Assembly: GCF_000828715.1 (NCBI RefSeq)
Contig: NZ_AP014583.1
Span: 418,501-482,500, forward strand
Origin: Winogradskyella sp. PG-2
GTDB taxonomy: Bacteria > Bacteroidota > Bacteroidia > Flavobacteriales > Flavobacteriaceae
Length of the DNA stretch: 64,000 bases
Direction of reading: 5' to 3'
In this document: positions 17,331 through 24,853 of the stretch, piece by piece
Numbering within the stretch: position 1 is the stretch's first letter
Layout of the letters: every line of letters starts with the position of its first letter
Made by a program: the position numbers and the translations under genes
Notes under the pieces: model-generated
What the model was told of the DNA's origin: nothing
Database searches by the model: none
The model's input: only the letters and a program-made list of their open reading frames with translations

Positions 17331-18230
17331 TTAATTTGTGATTTTCTCAATGACAGACGCTCCATCTGTGATAATAGCATCTTTATTATCACTTAGCATA
17401 CTTGGTAGTTTATTAATGTATTTACTTTTATTACCTTCATACTCTTCTAACCTAACATTCACTTTAACAACACCATAATTACTATTGTCATCAACTAATG
17501 TTGTTGTTGGTATATCATAATACCATGGTGACAAGATTGGTTTATGTATTAAATTATCTGCACCATATTTTAAATCTTTGAAATCATATTCTTGTTCTAT
17601 GAGTGTTGCACTAATTGGTGTACCATCATCACCTCGCCACTGTCCTTCTATAGCTACTGATACTCTAGCATTTAAATCTTCATCGGTATAAACTTTAGTT
17701 TTAGAAAAGAAAACTCGTAGTTCATTAAAGCTTAATCTTGTAATCCCAGGATTCTCAGGATCACTTATAAGCTCAATAACTGCATAAAAATTCAGCATAT
17801 CATCTTCTTCAATTCTTATCACATCATTAACGCTTAAAGCACCTGTATTGCCTCTAGTTTTAGGTAGCGCATTAAATTCATCCTTTACAATTGTTTTGAT
17901 TTTATCTTTCTCACCAGTATCATTTGGCTTTGAATATTTCTTAATATGGATTTCTTTATAAGTTTTTTCTACATCACCCAAATCTGTATTATAATAATTA
18001 TTAATGGAGAGCGATTGAGAATAGGTATTTGATAAGGATTTAGACGTCTTTTCTGCTAAATAAGAAGCACCAAAAAATATACCTTCTAAGGCAGCTTCTA
18101 TTAATCCGCCACGTGTCTGTGGCTTTTTTAACTCTACTACAAATTCTTCGTTAGATTGAATATTAGACCTTTGATGCACTTTACAAGAGCATAATAGCAT
18201 TATTAATACCAGTGAAAATATTTTTTTCAT
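17331..18230 (-). CDS. Lipoprotein of the caspase cluster, possible peptidase substrate
   Basis: A 299-residue protein with a lipobox (L-L-C-S-C, Cys near 16), so it is predicted to be attached to the inner or outer membrane. There is a G/A-rich hydrophobic stretch at 42-57 (G-L-I-E-A-A-L-E-G-I-F-F-G-A-S-Y). The rest is mixed alpha/beta with no family that I recognise. Two similar motifs, P-Q-T-R-G (37-41) and P-K-T-R-G (about 124-128), bracket an 85-residue segment. With R-G-S-K in the peptidases this suggests, but does not prove, that it is cleaved by them. It is the first gene of the minus-strand operon, whose promoter should lie within 18231-18330; I found no convincing TAnnTTTG there. 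Confidence 0.6.
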   Translation of the reverse strand: MKKIFSLVLIMLLCSCKVHQRSNIQSNEEFVVELKKPQTRGGLIEAALEGIFFGASYLAEKTSKSLSNTYSQSLSINNYYNTDLGDVEKTYKEIHIKKYSKPNDTGEKDKIKTIVKDEFNALPKTRGNTGALSVNDVIRIEEDDMLNFYAVIELISDPENPGITRLSFNELRVFFSKTKVYTDEDLNARVSVAIEGQWRGDDGTPISATLIEQEYDFKDLKYGADNLIHKPILSPWYYDIPTTTLVDDNSNYGVVKVNVRLEEYEGNKSKYINKLPSMLSDNKDAIITDGASVIEKITN

Positions 18231-18371
18231 ATTATATAATTATAGGTTCCCTAAGTTATTAATTAATCTTTAACTAATTAATAATTTTAAATTCTTTAAG
18301 TTCTATTAAACAAAAACACTGCCAAATGGTTCGTTTAGAACCTAAATTAAAAATCAAGATAGCTATAAAAC

Positions 18372-18408
18372 AAAGAAAAGTCTACATTAAAAATGTAGAC
18401 TTTTCTTT
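18372..18408 (-). terminator. Rho-independent terminator after tRNA-Arg
   Basis: A perfect 17-bp stem (left arm AAAGAAAAGTCTACATT) with a 3-base loop, flanked by A/T runs on both sides. It lies just past the 3' end of tRNA-Arg on the minus strand. The AT-rich gap from 18231 to here holds no gene that I can support. Confidence 0.75.
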
Positions 18409-18414
18409 TATTAG

Positions 18415-18488
18415 TGACCTCGACAGGATTCAAACCTGTAACCTCTTGAGCCGTAATCAAGTGCGCTATTCAGTTGCGCCACGAGGCC
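18415..18488 (-). tRNA. tRNA-Arg (anticodon ACG)
   Basis: A 74-base cloverleaf on the minus strand: acceptor GGCCTCG pairs with CGAGGTC, D-stem GCGC/GCGC, anticodon stem CTTGA/TCAAG around loop TTACGGC giving ACG, T-stem ACAGG/CCTGT. CCA is not encoded. Its 3' end faces the caspase cluster. Confidence 0.93.
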
Positions 18489-18502
18489 TTTTAAAGTGGG
18501 TG

Positions 18503-18535
18503 CAAATATAATACAATTATTAAAAAACAACCAAA
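18503..18535 (-). promoter_or_regulatory. Bacteroidetes-type promoter of tRNA-Arg
   Basis: On the minus strand TATATTTG (18503-18510) fits the -7 consensus TAnnTTTG. TTTG (18532-18535) lies 21 bases upstream as the -33 element. Transcription would start about 10 bases before the tRNA. Confidence 0.6.
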
Positions 18536-18559
18536 CTATTTATTTCAAAATTGTAATTG

Positions 18560-18567
18560 TATTTTTG
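18560..18567 (+). promoter_or_regulatory. -7 element before the Crp/Fnr gene
   Basis: TATTTTTG matches TAnnTTTG and ends 4 bases before the ATG at 18572, so the mRNA would be nearly leaderless. No clear -33 TTG was found. Confidence 0.35.
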
Positions 18568-18571
18568 AAGT

Positions 18572-19207
18572 ATGATTTCTAAAGAATTACTTCAACCATT
18601 TGAATACTTATTTGATTCAGAAATTATTAATAATATCTTAAATTCCGCTTCTTTAAAGACTTTTAAAAAGCATGAAATCATAATAGATATTGGACAAAAC
18701 TTAAGTTTTGTCCCATTTCTTATTAGTGGAAATATAAAAGTTTTAAGAGAAGACTCAAATGATCATGAGCTTCTGTTATATATTTTAGAAGCTGGTGACA
18801 CATGTGCAATGTCATTAACGTGTTGCATGGCAAAATCAACTAGTAAGATAAGAGCTATAGCAGATGAAGATGCAACAGTAGTAATGATACCAATCATAAG
18901 TATGAAATCATGGTTTCATGAAAATGAAAGTTGGAGAAACTTTATTTTACAAAGCTATCAAGTCCGTTTTGATGAGATGTTAGAAACTATAGACACACTC
19001 GCATTCTTAAAAATGGATGCACGTGTATTTAAATATCTTTCAAACCAAGTAAAGTTATCATCAACAACAACTTTAGAAATAACACATCAAGAAATAGCAG
19101 AAGATTTACATACCTCTAGAGTTGTTATCTCTAGACTTTTAAAACAACTCGAAAGAGAATTTAACATTAAACTTGGCAGAAATAAAATAACGGTATTAGA
19201 GTTTTAG
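18572..19207 (+). CDS. Crp/Fnr-family transcription regulator of the sulfur module
   Basis: A 211-residue regulator: N-terminal cyclic-nucleotide-binding fold (about 10-125), long dimer helix (126-150), and C-terminal winged helix with T-H-Q-E-I-A-E-D-L-H-T-S-R-V-V-I-S-R-L-L (171-190). The effector pocket lacks the usual R-x-A-T cAMP residues. Instead there are three cysteines in T-C-A-M-S-L-T-C-C (78, 84, 85), which suggests a thiol or sulfane-sulfur signal rather than cAMP (inference). Its genes lie directly upstream of a thiosulfate-type transporter and a persulfide dioxygenase. A shared palindrome upstream of both is its likely operator. Confidence 0.85.
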   Translation: MISKELLQPFEYLFDSEIINNILNSASLKTFKKHEIIIDIGQNLSFVPFLISGNIKVLREDSNDHELLLYILEAGDTCAMSLTCCMAKSTSKIRAIADEDATVVMIPIISMKSWFHENESWRNFILQSYQVRFDEMLETIDTLAFLKMDARVFKYLSNQVKLSSTTTLEITHQEIAEDLHTSRVVISRLLKQLEREFNIKLGRNKITVLEF

Positions 19208-19212
19208 TAACT

Positions 19213-19225
19213 TTTGTAACACAAA
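19213..19225. promoter_or_regulatory. Predicted Crp/Fnr operator, site 1
   Basis: TTTGTAACACAAA has 5-bp inverted arms (TTTGT/ACAAA) around AAC. It differs at one base from the sequence at 21090-21102. It lies just upstream of a -7 element, which is compatible with activation of the transporter operon. Confidence 0.5.
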
Positions 19226-19241
19226 CTAAAATGTATAATTA

Positions 19242-19249
19242 TATTTTTG
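19242..19249 (+). promoter_or_regulatory. -7 element before the YeeE/YedE operon
   Basis: TATTTTTG fits TAnnTTTG, 15 bases before the chosen ATG at 19265. The TTG at 19247, which would add six residues, falls within this element and was rejected as a start. Confidence 0.4.
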
Positions 19250-19264
19250 CATCAAATTAAATCT

Positions 19265-19822
19265 ATGGAATATATTTTACAACCTTGGCCTTGGTATGTT
19301 TCTGGACCTTGCATTGCAATCGTAATGTTTCTTCTACTCTATTTTGGTAGATCGTTCGGAATGTCATCTAATCTTAGAACCTTATGTGCTATTGGAGGTG
19401 CAGGAAAACGAGTAGAATTCTTTAAGTTCGATTGGAAAAGCCAAAGGTGGAACCTCATCGTTGTACTTGGCGCTATAATTGGTGGGTTTATTGCTCACAA
19501 TTATTTATCAAACCCTATTCATATAGATTTAAGTGAAAGCACTGTTAAAGATTTAACTAGCCTCGGTTTTTATGAAGCTGATCAAAGTTTATTACCACCA
19601 GAATTATTTAGTTGGGATGCTGCATTAAGTGCAAAAGGATTATCAATTTTAATAATTGGTGGCTTTTTAGTTGGATTCGGAACACGTTATGCTGGTGGTT
19701 GCACATCTGGTCATGCGATTACAGGATTAAGTAGTTTGCAATTACCATCCTTAATTGCTGTAGTTGGTTTTTTTATAGGAGGTTTAATTATGATTCATTT
19801 CATTTATCCAATACTATTTTAA
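19265..19822 (+). CDS. YeeE/YedE-family transporter subunit (thiosulfate uptake type)
   Basis: A 185-residue membrane protein starting M-E-Y-I-L-Q-P-W. It has several hydrophobic helices and the family signature G-G-C-T-S-G-H near residue 150, preceded by F-G-T-R-Y-A-G. In TsuA/YeeE the conserved cysteines pass thiosulfate through the membrane. Here the transporter is split into two half-size proteins, this one and the next gene, separated by one base. Import of a reduced sulfur compound for the downstream dioxygenase-rhodanese is the likely role. Confidence 0.85.
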   Translation: MEYILQPWPWYVSGPCIAIVMFLLLYFGRSFGMSSNLRTLCAIGGAGKRVEFFKFDWKSQRWNLIVVLGAIIGGFIAHNYLSNPIHIDLSESTVKDLTSLGFYEADQSLLPPELFSWDAALSAKGLSILIIGGFLVGFGTRYAGGCTSGHAITGLSSLQLPSLIAVVGFFIGGLIMIHFIYPILF

Positions 19823-19823
19823 T

Positions 19824-20240
19824 ATGGGAAAGTATATAAAGTTTTTATTGGTAGGTATTTTCTTTGGAATTGTTTTGGTAAAATCTGAGGCTGTTTCTTG
19901 GTATCGAATTTTTGAAATGTTTAAGTTTCAATCTTTTCATATGTATGGAATTATTGGAACCGCTGTTGGAACTGGTATTATTTTATTATTACTTTCTAAT
20001 CAGTTAAATTTAAAAACAATTAAAGGAAATGCCATAAAAGTACCTTTGAAGGAAAAAGGATTAGTTCGCTATATTATAGGAGGAACAATTTTTGGATTAG
20101 GATGGGCACTGTGTGGTGCCTGCCCAGGACCAATGTATATATTAGTTGGTACTGGTGTATTTACAATTCTAATAGTTATTGCAGCTGCATTATTAGGAAC
20201 TTATGTTTATGGAGTATTAAAAAACAAACTACCTCATTAA
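19824..20240 (+). CDS. YeeE/YedE-family second half (DUF6691-type) membrane protein
   Basis: A 138-residue protein with four predicted membrane helices and the signature W-A-L-C-G-A-C-P-G-P near 98-107, the partner of the G-G-C-T-S-G-H motif in the preceding gene. It corresponds to the C-terminal half of single-chain YeeE transporters. It is followed without any gap by the TauE/SafE gene (stop at 20238-20240, ATG at 20241), so the three genes are translated from one message. Confidence 0.85.
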   Translation: MGKYIKFLLVGIFFGIVLVKSEAVSWYRIFEMFKFQSFHMYGIIGTAVGTGIILLLLSNQLNLKTIKGNAIKVPLKEKGLVRYIIGGTIFGLGWALCGACPGPMYILVGTGVFTILIVIAAALLGTYVYGVLKNKLPH

Positions 20241-21044
20241 ATGGAATTTACTGAAATTTTAGGATACTGTGGTGCTTTAATCGTTGGTCTAGTTTTAGGT
20301 CTAATTGGTGGTGGTGGTTCAATACTTACAGTTCCTATTTTGGTGTATTTTTTGGGGTTCAATCCTATTGTCGCTACGGCATACTCACTTTTTGTAGTTG
20401 GTAGTACTGCTTTAGTTGGCACATTAAGAAATATTAGACAAAATAAAATTGACTTTAAAACCGCAATTGTATTCGCAATTCCGTCTATAATTACTGTGTT
20501 TATGGTACGCAGTTTAGTCATACCAAACTTACCTGAGGTTATATTTTCTATTGGTACTTTTAAACTTACCAATTCACTTTTTATAATGCTATTATTTGCA
20601 TTTATAATGCTTTTAGCTGGCTGGTCAATGATAAAATCTAAAGTAGCACAAAGTGACGATGCAATTAAAAAATTCGATAACTCACATTATTTCACTATTG
20701 GTACACAGGCTATTGGTATTGGAGTTTTAGCCGGATTAGTAGGAGCTGGAGGCGGATTTCTAATCGTACCAGCATTAGTTTTATTGGTAAAGCTTCCTAT
20801 TAAAAAAGCGATTAGCACATCGTTGTTTATTATTGCTATTCAGTCCTTAATTGGTTTCCTAGGTGATCTAAAAACTTTAACCATTGATTGGGAATTTCTC
20901 TTATTATTTACTACGATTTCTATTTTAGGGATTTTTATAGGGTTGATATTATCTAAAAAAATTAGTGCTAAAAGATTAAAAATAGGTTTTGGTTATTTCA
21001 CAATAATTATGGCTGTTTATATTTTATTTAAAGAGCTCTTTTAA
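20241..21044 (+). CDS. TauE/SafE-family sulfite/sulfonate exporter
   Basis: A 267-residue membrane protein with eight predicted helices in two inverted halves. Each half begins with the family motif: G-L-I-G-G-G-G-S-I-L-T-V-P (21-33) and L-V-G-A-G-G-G-F-L-I-V-P-A (about 172-184). TauE/SafE proteins export sulfite, sulfonates or related anions. Next to a persulfide dioxygenase, which makes sulfite, removal of sulfite is a sensible role. It ends 68 bases before the dioxygenase gene, which has its own predicted promoter and operator. Confidence 0.88.
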   Translation: MEFTEILGYCGALIVGLVLGLIGGGGSILTVPILVYFLGFNPIVATAYSLFVVGSTALVGTLRNIRQNKIDFKTAIVFAIPSIITVFMVRSLVIPNLPEVIFSIGTFKLTNSLFIMLLFAFIMLLAGWSMIKSKVAQSDDAIKKFDNSHYFTIGTQAIGIGVLAGLVGAGGGFLIVPALVLLVKLPIKKAISTSLFIIAIQSLIGFLGDLKTLTIDWEFLLLFTTISILGIFIGLILSKKISAKRLKIGFGYFTIIMAVYILFKELF

Positions 21045-21085
21045 AGCTTTATGATAAATATCACATTTCAAAAAATGAAGTTTTG

Positions 21086-21102
21086 TAACTTTGTAATACA
21101 AA
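21086..21102 (+). promoter_or_regulatory. -7 element overlapping predicted Crp/Fnr operator, site 2
   Basis: TAACTTTG (21086-21093) fits TAnnTTTG exactly. TTTGTAATACAAA (21090-21102), a perfect palindrome, overlaps it and lies 10 bases before the ATG. Binding at this place would be expected to block transcription, unlike site 1. Confidence 0.5.
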
Positions 21103-21112
21103 AGAATTAAGA

Positions 21113-22519
21113 ATGAAAATTGAACAATTATATACAGGATGTTTAGCACAAGGTGCTTACTATATTGAGTCTGAGGGTGAAGTTGCTATAATTGATCCTT
21201 TACGTGAGATTCAACAATATATCGATAAAGCTGATGCTAATAATGCCAAAATAAAATACATATTAGAAACGCATTTTCATGCAGATTTTGTGTCTGGTCA
21301 TGTGGATTTAGCTAATAAATCTGGTGCAAAAATAGTTTTTGGACCTGGAGCTTCTACTGACTATGATATCCACTCTGCAATAGATGGTGAAGAACTAAGT
21401 ATAGGCAAATTAACCCTTAAAGTTCTTCACACACCTGGACACACATTGGAGTCTACAACTTATTTATTAAAAGATAAAAACGGAAAAGATCATGCTATTT
21501 TTTCTGGTGACACTTTATTTTTAGGAGACGTTGGACGACCTGATTTAGCAATAAAGTCTGACTTAACTAAAGAAGATTTAGCAGGTATGTTATTTGATTC
21601 ACTTCGTGAAAAGATTATGCCCTTGGCAAATGATGTTATTATTTATCCTGCTCATGGTGCTGGTTCTGCATGTGGTAAAAATTTAAGTAAAGAAACTGTT
21701 GGTGTTTTAGGAGAGCAGAAGAAAACCAATTATGCGCTAAGAGCAGATATGACTAAAGCTGAATTTGTAAAAGAAGTACTTGATGGTATTGCACCACCTC
21801 CACAATATTTTGCTAAGAATGCTATGATGAATAAAATGGGTTATGACGCGTTTGACACTGTTTTAAAAACAGGTGATGTTCCACTTAATCCTGAAGAGTT
21901 TGAAGCTTTAGCAAATCATGAGTCTGCTTTAGTTTTAGACGTAAGACCACAATCAGATTATATAAAAGGACACATACCTAATTCAATCTTTATAGGTTTA
22001 AATGGTGGTTTTGCTCCTTGGGTTGGTGCTTTAATAACAGATCTAAAACAGCCTATTGTATTGGTTGTACCAGAAGGTAAATCAGAAGAAGCTGTCACAC
22101 GTTTATCTCGCGTTGGTTATGATAATACGCTTGGTTATTTAGAAGGTGGAATTGAAGAATGGAAATCTTCAGGAAAAGATATTGACACATTAGAATCTAT
22201 ATCAGCAGAAGAATTTGCAAATAGAGCGAATACATCTGAAATTAATATTCTCGATGTGCGTAAAGACGGAGAATTTCAATCAATGCATCTGGAAAAAGCT
22301 CAGCATTTATCATTAGATTATATAAATGATAAAATGAATGAAGTCAGTAAAGAAAAGACTTATTATATCCATTGTGCAGGTGGTTATCGTTCGGTGATTG
22401 CTGCATCAATTTTAAAAGCTAGAGGTTTTGATAAACTTATAGATATTGCTGGTGGTTTTGGTGCTATTAAAAAAACAGATTTGGCAACAACTGATTTTGT
22501 GTGTCCAACAACTTTGTAA
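21113..22519 (+). CDS. Persulfide dioxygenase-rhodanese fusion (MBL fold)
   Basis: A 468-residue protein. The N-terminal metallo-beta-lactamase domain (1-240) has the ETHE1-type iron site T-H-F-H-A-D-F-V-S-G-H (54, 56, 58, 63), H-T-P-G-H (110), S-G-D-T (D133) and P-A-H-G (181). Two rhodanese domains follow. The first (about 260-355) has lost its cysteine (V-V-P-E-G-K); the second (about 362-468) keeps the active site H-C-A-G-G-Y-R-S (C421). These enzymes oxidise glutathione or protein persulfide to sulfite and shuttle sulfane sulfur to thiosulfate. This fits the neighbouring sulfur transporters and the cysteine-bearing regulator. Confidence 0.92.
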   Translation: MKIEQLYTGCLAQGAYYIESEGEVAIIDPLREIQQYIDKADANNAKIKYILETHFHADFVSGHVDLANKSGAKIVFGPGASTDYDIHSAIDGEELSIGKLTLKVLHTPGHTLESTTYLLKDKNGKDHAIFSGDTLFLGDVGRPDLAIKSDLTKEDLAGMLFDSLREKIMPLANDVIIYPAHGAGSACGKNLSKETVGVLGEQKKTNYALRADMTKAEFVKEVLDGIAPPPQYFAKNAMMNKMGYDAFDTVLKTGDVPLNPEEFEALANHESALVLDVRPQSDYIKGHIPNSIFIGLNGGFAPWVGALITDLKQPIVLVVPEGKSEEAVTRLSRVGYDNTLGYLEGGIEEWKSSGKDIDTLESISAEEFANRANTSEINILDVRKDGEFQSMHLEKAQHLSLDYINDKMNEVSKEKTYYIHCAGGYRSVIAASILKARGFDKLIDIAGGFGAIKKTDLATTDFVCPTTL

Positions 22520-22521
22520 TT

Positions 22522-22791
22522 ATGAAACGTTCAATTAAAATACAAAACCTTAAATGTGGTGGTTGTGCTAATACTATCATTATTCAATTATCTAAATTAG
22601 ATGGTATTTCTGAAGTTACAGTTAATAATGAAACCGATGAAGTAAGCTTAAATTACAATTCTGAAATAGAATTTGAATCAGCAAAGAAGAAATTATCTGT
22701 ATTAGGCTATCCAATGATTGGTGAAACGAACTCTCTACCAAAAAAAGCAAAATCTTTTGTTAGTTGTGCAGTAGGAAGAATGAGTAAATAA
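22522..22791 (+). CDS. HMA-domain (heavy-metal/copper chaperone-like) small protein
   Basis: An 89-residue protein. ATG at 22522, two bases after the preceding stop, was chosen over GTG at 22501, which overlaps the upstream gene. It has the ferredoxin-like HMA fold with metal motif K-C-G-G-C-A-N-T (C12, C15), and a C-terminal tail with one more Cys (F-V-S-C-A-V-G). HMA proteins bind Cu(I) or other soft metals. Here a role in the sulfur operon is possible but unproven. Its stop is one base from the convergent clpS stop. Confidence 0.8.
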   Translation: MKRSIKIQNLKCGGCANTIIIQLSKLDGISEVTVNNETDEVSLNYNSEIEFESAKKKLSVLGYPMIGETNSLPKKAKSFVSCAVGRMSK

Positions 22792-22792
22792 T

Positions 22793-23068
22793 TTATAAGA
22801 TCTCAGCACTAAGACCAGCCTCAAGAAGTTTAGAGCATCTTGGTTCTAACTCGTCGTAAGACCCAGTTTTAACAGTACACTTCCCCTTATAATGCACTAA
22901 AATTGCACATTGTTCTGCTTGTTCAGAAGTATGTTCGCAAGCATATATCAATGTATCAATGACATGATCAAAGGTATTGACATCATCATTAAACAAGACG
23001 ATTTCATTTTGCTTTAATTTTTCTTCTTGTAGAAGTAAATCTTCTTGATATTGCTTTTGGGTACTCAT
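22793..23068 (-). CDS. clpS: ClpS, adaptor for the ClpAP/ClpCP protease
   Basis: A 91-residue protein from M-S-T-Q-K; a start two residues earlier is possible. It has the ClpS core N-D-D-V-N-T-F-D-H-V (28-37), which binds N-degron substrates, the histidine-containing helix Y-A-C-E-H-T, and A-I-L-V-H-Y-K-G-K-C. It delivers proteins with destabilising N-termini to the Clp protease. It is the last gene of the tpiA-prmA-clpS unit, 9 or 15 bases after prmA. Confidence 0.93.
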   Translation of the reverse strand: MSTQKQYQEDLLLQEEKLKQNEIVLFNDDVNTFDHVIDTLIYACEHTSEQAEQCAILVHYKGKCTVKTGSYDELEPRCSKLLEAGLSAEIL

Positions 23069-23083
23069 TATCAAAATTTTAAT

Positions 23084-23920
23084 CTAATTTATAAATTTTA
23101 ACGATACCCACTGTCCTTTTTGTATAATTTCGTCCAATTTTAACTTATTCTTACTACATTCAGTTTCAATTAAAGGAATGTCTTCTTTATAAAATCCGCT
23201 TAAGAATAAGGTGCCATTTTCATTTAAGCATTTTGAATACTGAGATATATCAGCTAGTAATATATTTCTATTAATGTTAGCAATAATGCTATCATATTTT
23301 TTCTCATCTAGTAACTTCACATCACCTTCGTAAACCGAAATATTACTACAATTATTGCGTTCTACATTTTCTAAGCTATTTAAGTAACACCAGTTATCAA
23401 TATCAATAGCATCCAGTTGTGTGGCACCAACTTTTTCGGCCAAAATTGCCAAAACACCTGTACCACAACCCATATCTAAAACTGATTTACTTTTAAAATC
23501 ATTTTTTAAAATATGCTGAATCATCATATGAGTCGTTTCATGATGACCCGTACCAAAGCTCATTTTTGGTTCAATGATTAAATCATATTTAGTACTTGGC
23601 TTATCATGAAATGGTGCACGAACCGTTACCAAATCGTCTACAACAATAGGATTAAAATTCTTTTCCCATTCTTCGTTCCAATTGGTTTGTTCAATTTCGT
23701 TAAAATCGTAGGTGATTTTAAACTCATCTGAACTTAAAATATGGATATCATTTAGAATGGTTTCAGTCCATTCATTTTTTTGAATATAGGCAGTTACACC
23801 TTTTTCATTTTCAACAAAACTTTCAAAACCTGCATAACCTAATTCTGCAATTAATATTTCAGTTGCTGGTTGTAACGGTTCTACTTTAAAATTGTAGCCA
23901 ATATAAATTACATTAGACAT
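23084..23920 (-). CDS. prmA: Ribosomal protein L11 methyltransferase PrmA
   Basis: A 278-residue SAM-dependent methyltransferase. Residues 100-130 contain E-P-K-M-S-F-G-T-G-H-H-E-T-T, then the SAM loop V-L-D-M-G-C-G-T-G-V-L-A-I (146-158) and I-I-A-N-I-N-R-N-I-L in place of the usual N-P-P-Y-like segment, as in PrmA. It trimethylates ribosomal protein L11. The N-terminal domain is shorter than in E. coli, as is usual in Bacteroidota. It lies two bases from tpiA. Confidence 0.92.
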   Translation of the reverse strand: MSNVIYIGYNFKVEPLQPATEILIAELGYAGFESFVENEKGVTAYIQKNEWTETILNDIHILSSDEFKITYDFNEIEQTNWNEEWEKNFNPIVVDDLVTVRAPFHDKPSTKYDLIIEPKMSFGTGHHETTHMMIQHILKNDFKSKSVLDMGCGTGVLAILAEKVGATQLDAIDIDNWCYLNSLENVERNNCSNISVYEGDVKLLDEKKYDSIIANINRNILLADISQYSKCLNENGTLFLSGFYKEDIPLIETECSKNKLKLDEIIQKGQWVSLKFIN

Positions 23921-23922
23921 TA

Positions 23923-24681
23923 TTAAAACGCAGTGATTATTGCATGAAAATCTTCAGCTTTTAATGAAGCACCACCAATCAAGCCGCCATCTACATCTGC
24001 CTTTGAAAAAATTTCTTTAGCGTTTGCTGGTTTTACACTTCCTCCATAAAGAATAGAAACTGAATCAGCTACATCATTTCCATATTTAGCAGATAAGGTC
24101 TTTCTTATAAAAGCGTGCATGTCTTGTGCTTGTTCTGGACTTGCAGTTTCACCTGTACCTATTGCCCAAACAGGCTCATAAGCCAAAACAATATTTTTGT
24201 AAGCATTAGCATCTAAATGGAATAACGCATTTTTAATCTGGCCTTCAACAACGGCTTCTTCATTACCAGCTTTTCTATCTGCCAACTCTTCACCGAAACA
24301 AAATATAACTTCTAGTTTATTTGCTAAAGCAGCATTAACTTTTTCTGCTAAAAGTGCGTCAGTCTCACCAAAATAAGCACGTCTTTCTGAATGACCTAAA
24401 ATAACCGTTTTTACACCAATACTTTTTAACATATCTGCAGAAATTTCTCCTGTATATGCTCCATTAGTAGCTTGATGCATATTCTGTGCTGCAACTTCTA
24501 ATTTAGATTTTTTTGAACGCTTTACAGCAGTAGCAAGGTTAACAAATGTAGGTGCAACAATAACTCTAGTGTTATTTAAATCCTCACCTTTTATTGACTT
24601 TCTGATTTGTTTAACCAACTTTCTAGTAGCTTTTAAATCATTATTCATTTTCCAGTTACCTGCAACTATATTTTTTCTCAT
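23923..24681 (-). CDS. tpiA: Triosephosphate isomerase
   Basis: A 252-residue TIM barrel of normal length. The N-terminus is R-K-N-I-V-A-G-N-W-K-M-N with the substrate Asn and Lys, catalytic His in L-G-H-S-E-R-R, catalytic Glu in A-Y-E-P-V-W-A-I-G-T-G, and phosphate loop L-Y-G-G-S-V-K. It interconverts dihydroxyacetone phosphate and glyceraldehyde-3-phosphate in glycolysis. It is first gene of the tpiA-prmA-clpS unit; a -7 element lies about 56 bases upstream. Confidence 0.96.
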   Translation of the reverse strand: MRKNIVAGNWKMNNDLKATRKLVKQIRKSIKGEDLNNTRVIVAPTFVNLATAVKRSKKSKLEVAAQNMHQATNGAYTGEISADMLKSIGVKTVILGHSERRAYFGETDALLAEKVNAALANKLEVIFCFGEELADRKAGNEEAVVEGQIKNALFHLDANAYKNIVLAYEPVWAIGTGETASPEQAQDMHAFIRKTLSAKYGNDVADSVSILYGGSVKPANAKEIFSKADVDGGLIGGASLKAEDFHAIITAF

Positions 24682-24736
24682 AATGTTATATTTATACTTC
24701 TATAGAGGAAGCTATATTATTGATTTAATTGGTATA

Positions 24737-24744
24737 CAAAAATA
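24737..24744 (-). promoter_or_regulatory. -7 element upstream of tpiA
   Basis: On the minus strand TATTTTTG fits TAnnTTTG, 55 bases before the tpiA ATG. No TTG at the right distance was found, so the match may be chance in AT-rich DNA. Confidence 0.3.
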
Positions 24745-24853
24745 AGCAAAAACCCAACCTTACCGTATAATAGAAAGAATTTGTTGCGAAATCGTTGTAG
24801 AAAAAGTAGTTACAAATATCTATATAATAATCAACTTAATGTAACTCTAAAAA

